In this document: piece by piece, positions 4,751 to 5,392 of the stretch
Position numbering within the stretch: position 1 is the first letter of the stretch
Layout: the number at the start of each line of letters is the position of its first letter
From: Actinomycetes bacterium
GTDB taxonomy: Bacteria > Actinomycetota > Acidimicrobiia > Acidimicrobiales > Bog-793
Direction of reading: 5' to 3'
Assembly: GCA_021821585.1 (NCBI GenBank)
Contig: JAKACF010000208.1
Location: 1 to 5,392, forward strand
Length of the DNA stretch: 5,392 nucleotides
Notes under the pieces: model-generated
What the model was told of the DNA's origin: nothing
What the model saw: only the letters and a program-made list of their open reading frames with translations
Databases searched by the model: none
Program-made: the position numbers and the translations under genes

Positions 4751-5392
4751 ATGGCGAACGCAGTGATCGTCGACGCCGTCCGCACGCCGGGCGGCAAGCG
4801 GAACGGCAAGCTGTCGGGCTGGCACCCGGCGGACCTCGCCGCCGAGACGCTGAAGGCGCTCGCCGAGCGCAACGGGCTCGACCCCGCCCTCGTCGACGAC
4901 GTCGTCATGGGCTGCGTGATGCAGGTGGGCGACCAGTCGGTGAACGTCGGCCGCAACGCGGTGCTGGCGGCCGGCTGGCCCGAGTCGGTCCCGGCCACGA
5001 CGGTCGACCGCCAGTGCGGCTCCTCCCAGCAGGCGCTCCACTTCGTCGCCCAGGGCATCATGGCCGGCGCCTACGACGTCGCCGTCGCGGCCGGCGTCGA
5101 GTGCATGACGCGGGTCCCGATGGGCGCCTCGATCGGCTCGGGCGTCGGCTTCCCCTTCGGGCCGAGCGTCCGGGCGCGCTACGAGGCGGTCGGCGGCCTC
5201 GTCCCCCAGGGCATCTCGGCCGAGATGATCGCCGACCAGTGGGGCCTGTCGCGGGACGACCTCGATGCCTACGGCGCCCGCAGCCAGCAGTACGGCCTGA
5301 GGGCGACCGAGGAGGGCCGCTTCGAGAACGAGATCGTCCCGATCGTCGTCCGCGACGCCGAGGGGAACGCGACCGACGACGTCCTCGAGCGG
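4751..5392 (+). CDS. Thiolase (acetyl-CoA C-acyltransferase, FadA5-like), N-terminal part, 3' end outside window
   Basis: The first 214 residues of a thiolase (full length usually about 390), open to the window edge. Thiolases cleave 3-ketoacyl-CoA to acetyl-CoA plus a shortened acyl-CoA, or run the reverse condensation. It begins MANAVIVDAVRTPGGKRNGKLSG, then has VVMGCVMQVGDQSVNVGRNAVLAAG (51-75). The nucleophile Cys89 lies in TTVDRQCGSSQQALHF. The segment VAAGVECMTRVPMG (112-125) follows, with an uncommon Cys118 where Ser is frequent. The QCGSSQQA form and KRNGKLSG start resemble the FadA/FadA5-like thiolases of actinobacteria used in fatty-acid or sterol side-chain breakdown, rather than biosynthetic PhaA. 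AGGAG at 4741-4745 supports the ATG. The His and second Cys of the active site lie in the missing part. Substrate range cannot be fixed from this fragment. Confidence 0.93.
   Translation, partial: MANAVIVDAVRTPGGKRNGKLSGWHPADLAAETLKALAERNGLDPALVDDVVMGCVMQVGDQSVNVGRNAVLAAGWPESVPATTVDRQCGSSQQALHFVAQGIMAGAYDVAVAAGVECMTRVPMGASIGSGVGFPFGPSVRARYEAVGGLVPQGISAEMIADQWGLSRDDLDAYGARSQQYGLRATEEGRFENEIVPIVVRDAEGNATDDVLER

Noticed and set aside
4634..5041. N-terminal extension of the thioesterase frame back to 5041 on the minus strand
   Set aside because: It overlaps the 5' half of the thiolase and reads as low-complexity sequence; the hotdog domain is complete from GTG 4633.
1..5392. CRISPR arrays, tRNA or rRNA genes, transposases, attachment sites, toxin-antitoxin pairs
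   Set aside because: No regular repeats, no cloverleaf-like segments and no mobile-element proteins were seen on either strand.

Overview
The window is very GC-rich apart from one short dip and carries compact bacterial genes with overlapping stop/start codons. The separate PurS, PurQ and short-form PurL subunits, the actinobacterial style of the PurC C-terminus (SFDKQ.VRDW), the GTG starts and the FadA5-like thiolase suggest a high-GC Actinomycetota genome. A lineage such as Acidimicrobiia is possible, but that is a guess without a database search.

Layout, left to right. Positions 1-1318 hold a tightly coupled plus-strand purine cassette: the 3' end of purC, then purS and purQ, each start overlapping the previous stop (GTGA and ATGA). 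Positions 1315-1746 hold a small minus-strand gene of unknown function whose stop codon shares the palindrome CTAG with the purQ stop. Positions 1747-1886 are a divergent intergenic region of about 51% GC by my count, far below its surroundings. Positions 1887-4151 are purL. Positions 4166-4633 are a minus-strand PaaI-type hotdog thioesterase, convergent with purL, with a candidate shared hairpin over both stop codons. Positions 4634-4750 are a second divergent intergenic region holding a TetR-like operator palindrome and an 18-bp perfect GC palindrome. Positions 4751-5392 are the N-terminal 214 residues of a thiolase that runs off the window.

Function. PurS, PurQ and PurL form the three-subunit formylglycinamidine ribonucleotide (FGAM) synthase of de novo purine synthesis: PurQ releases ammonia from glutamine, PurL uses it with ATP to amidate FGAR, and PurS bridges them. 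PurC makes SAICAR later in the pathway. The thiolase and thioesterase form a separate acyl-CoA module, probably co-controlled from the shared promoter region.

I see no wholly new system. The items most worth a second look are the uncharacterised antisense gene that splits purQ from purL, the low-GC control region ahead of purL, and the operator between the thioesterase and thiolase. There are no tRNA, rRNA, CRISPR, insertion sequence or origin signals that I can support.
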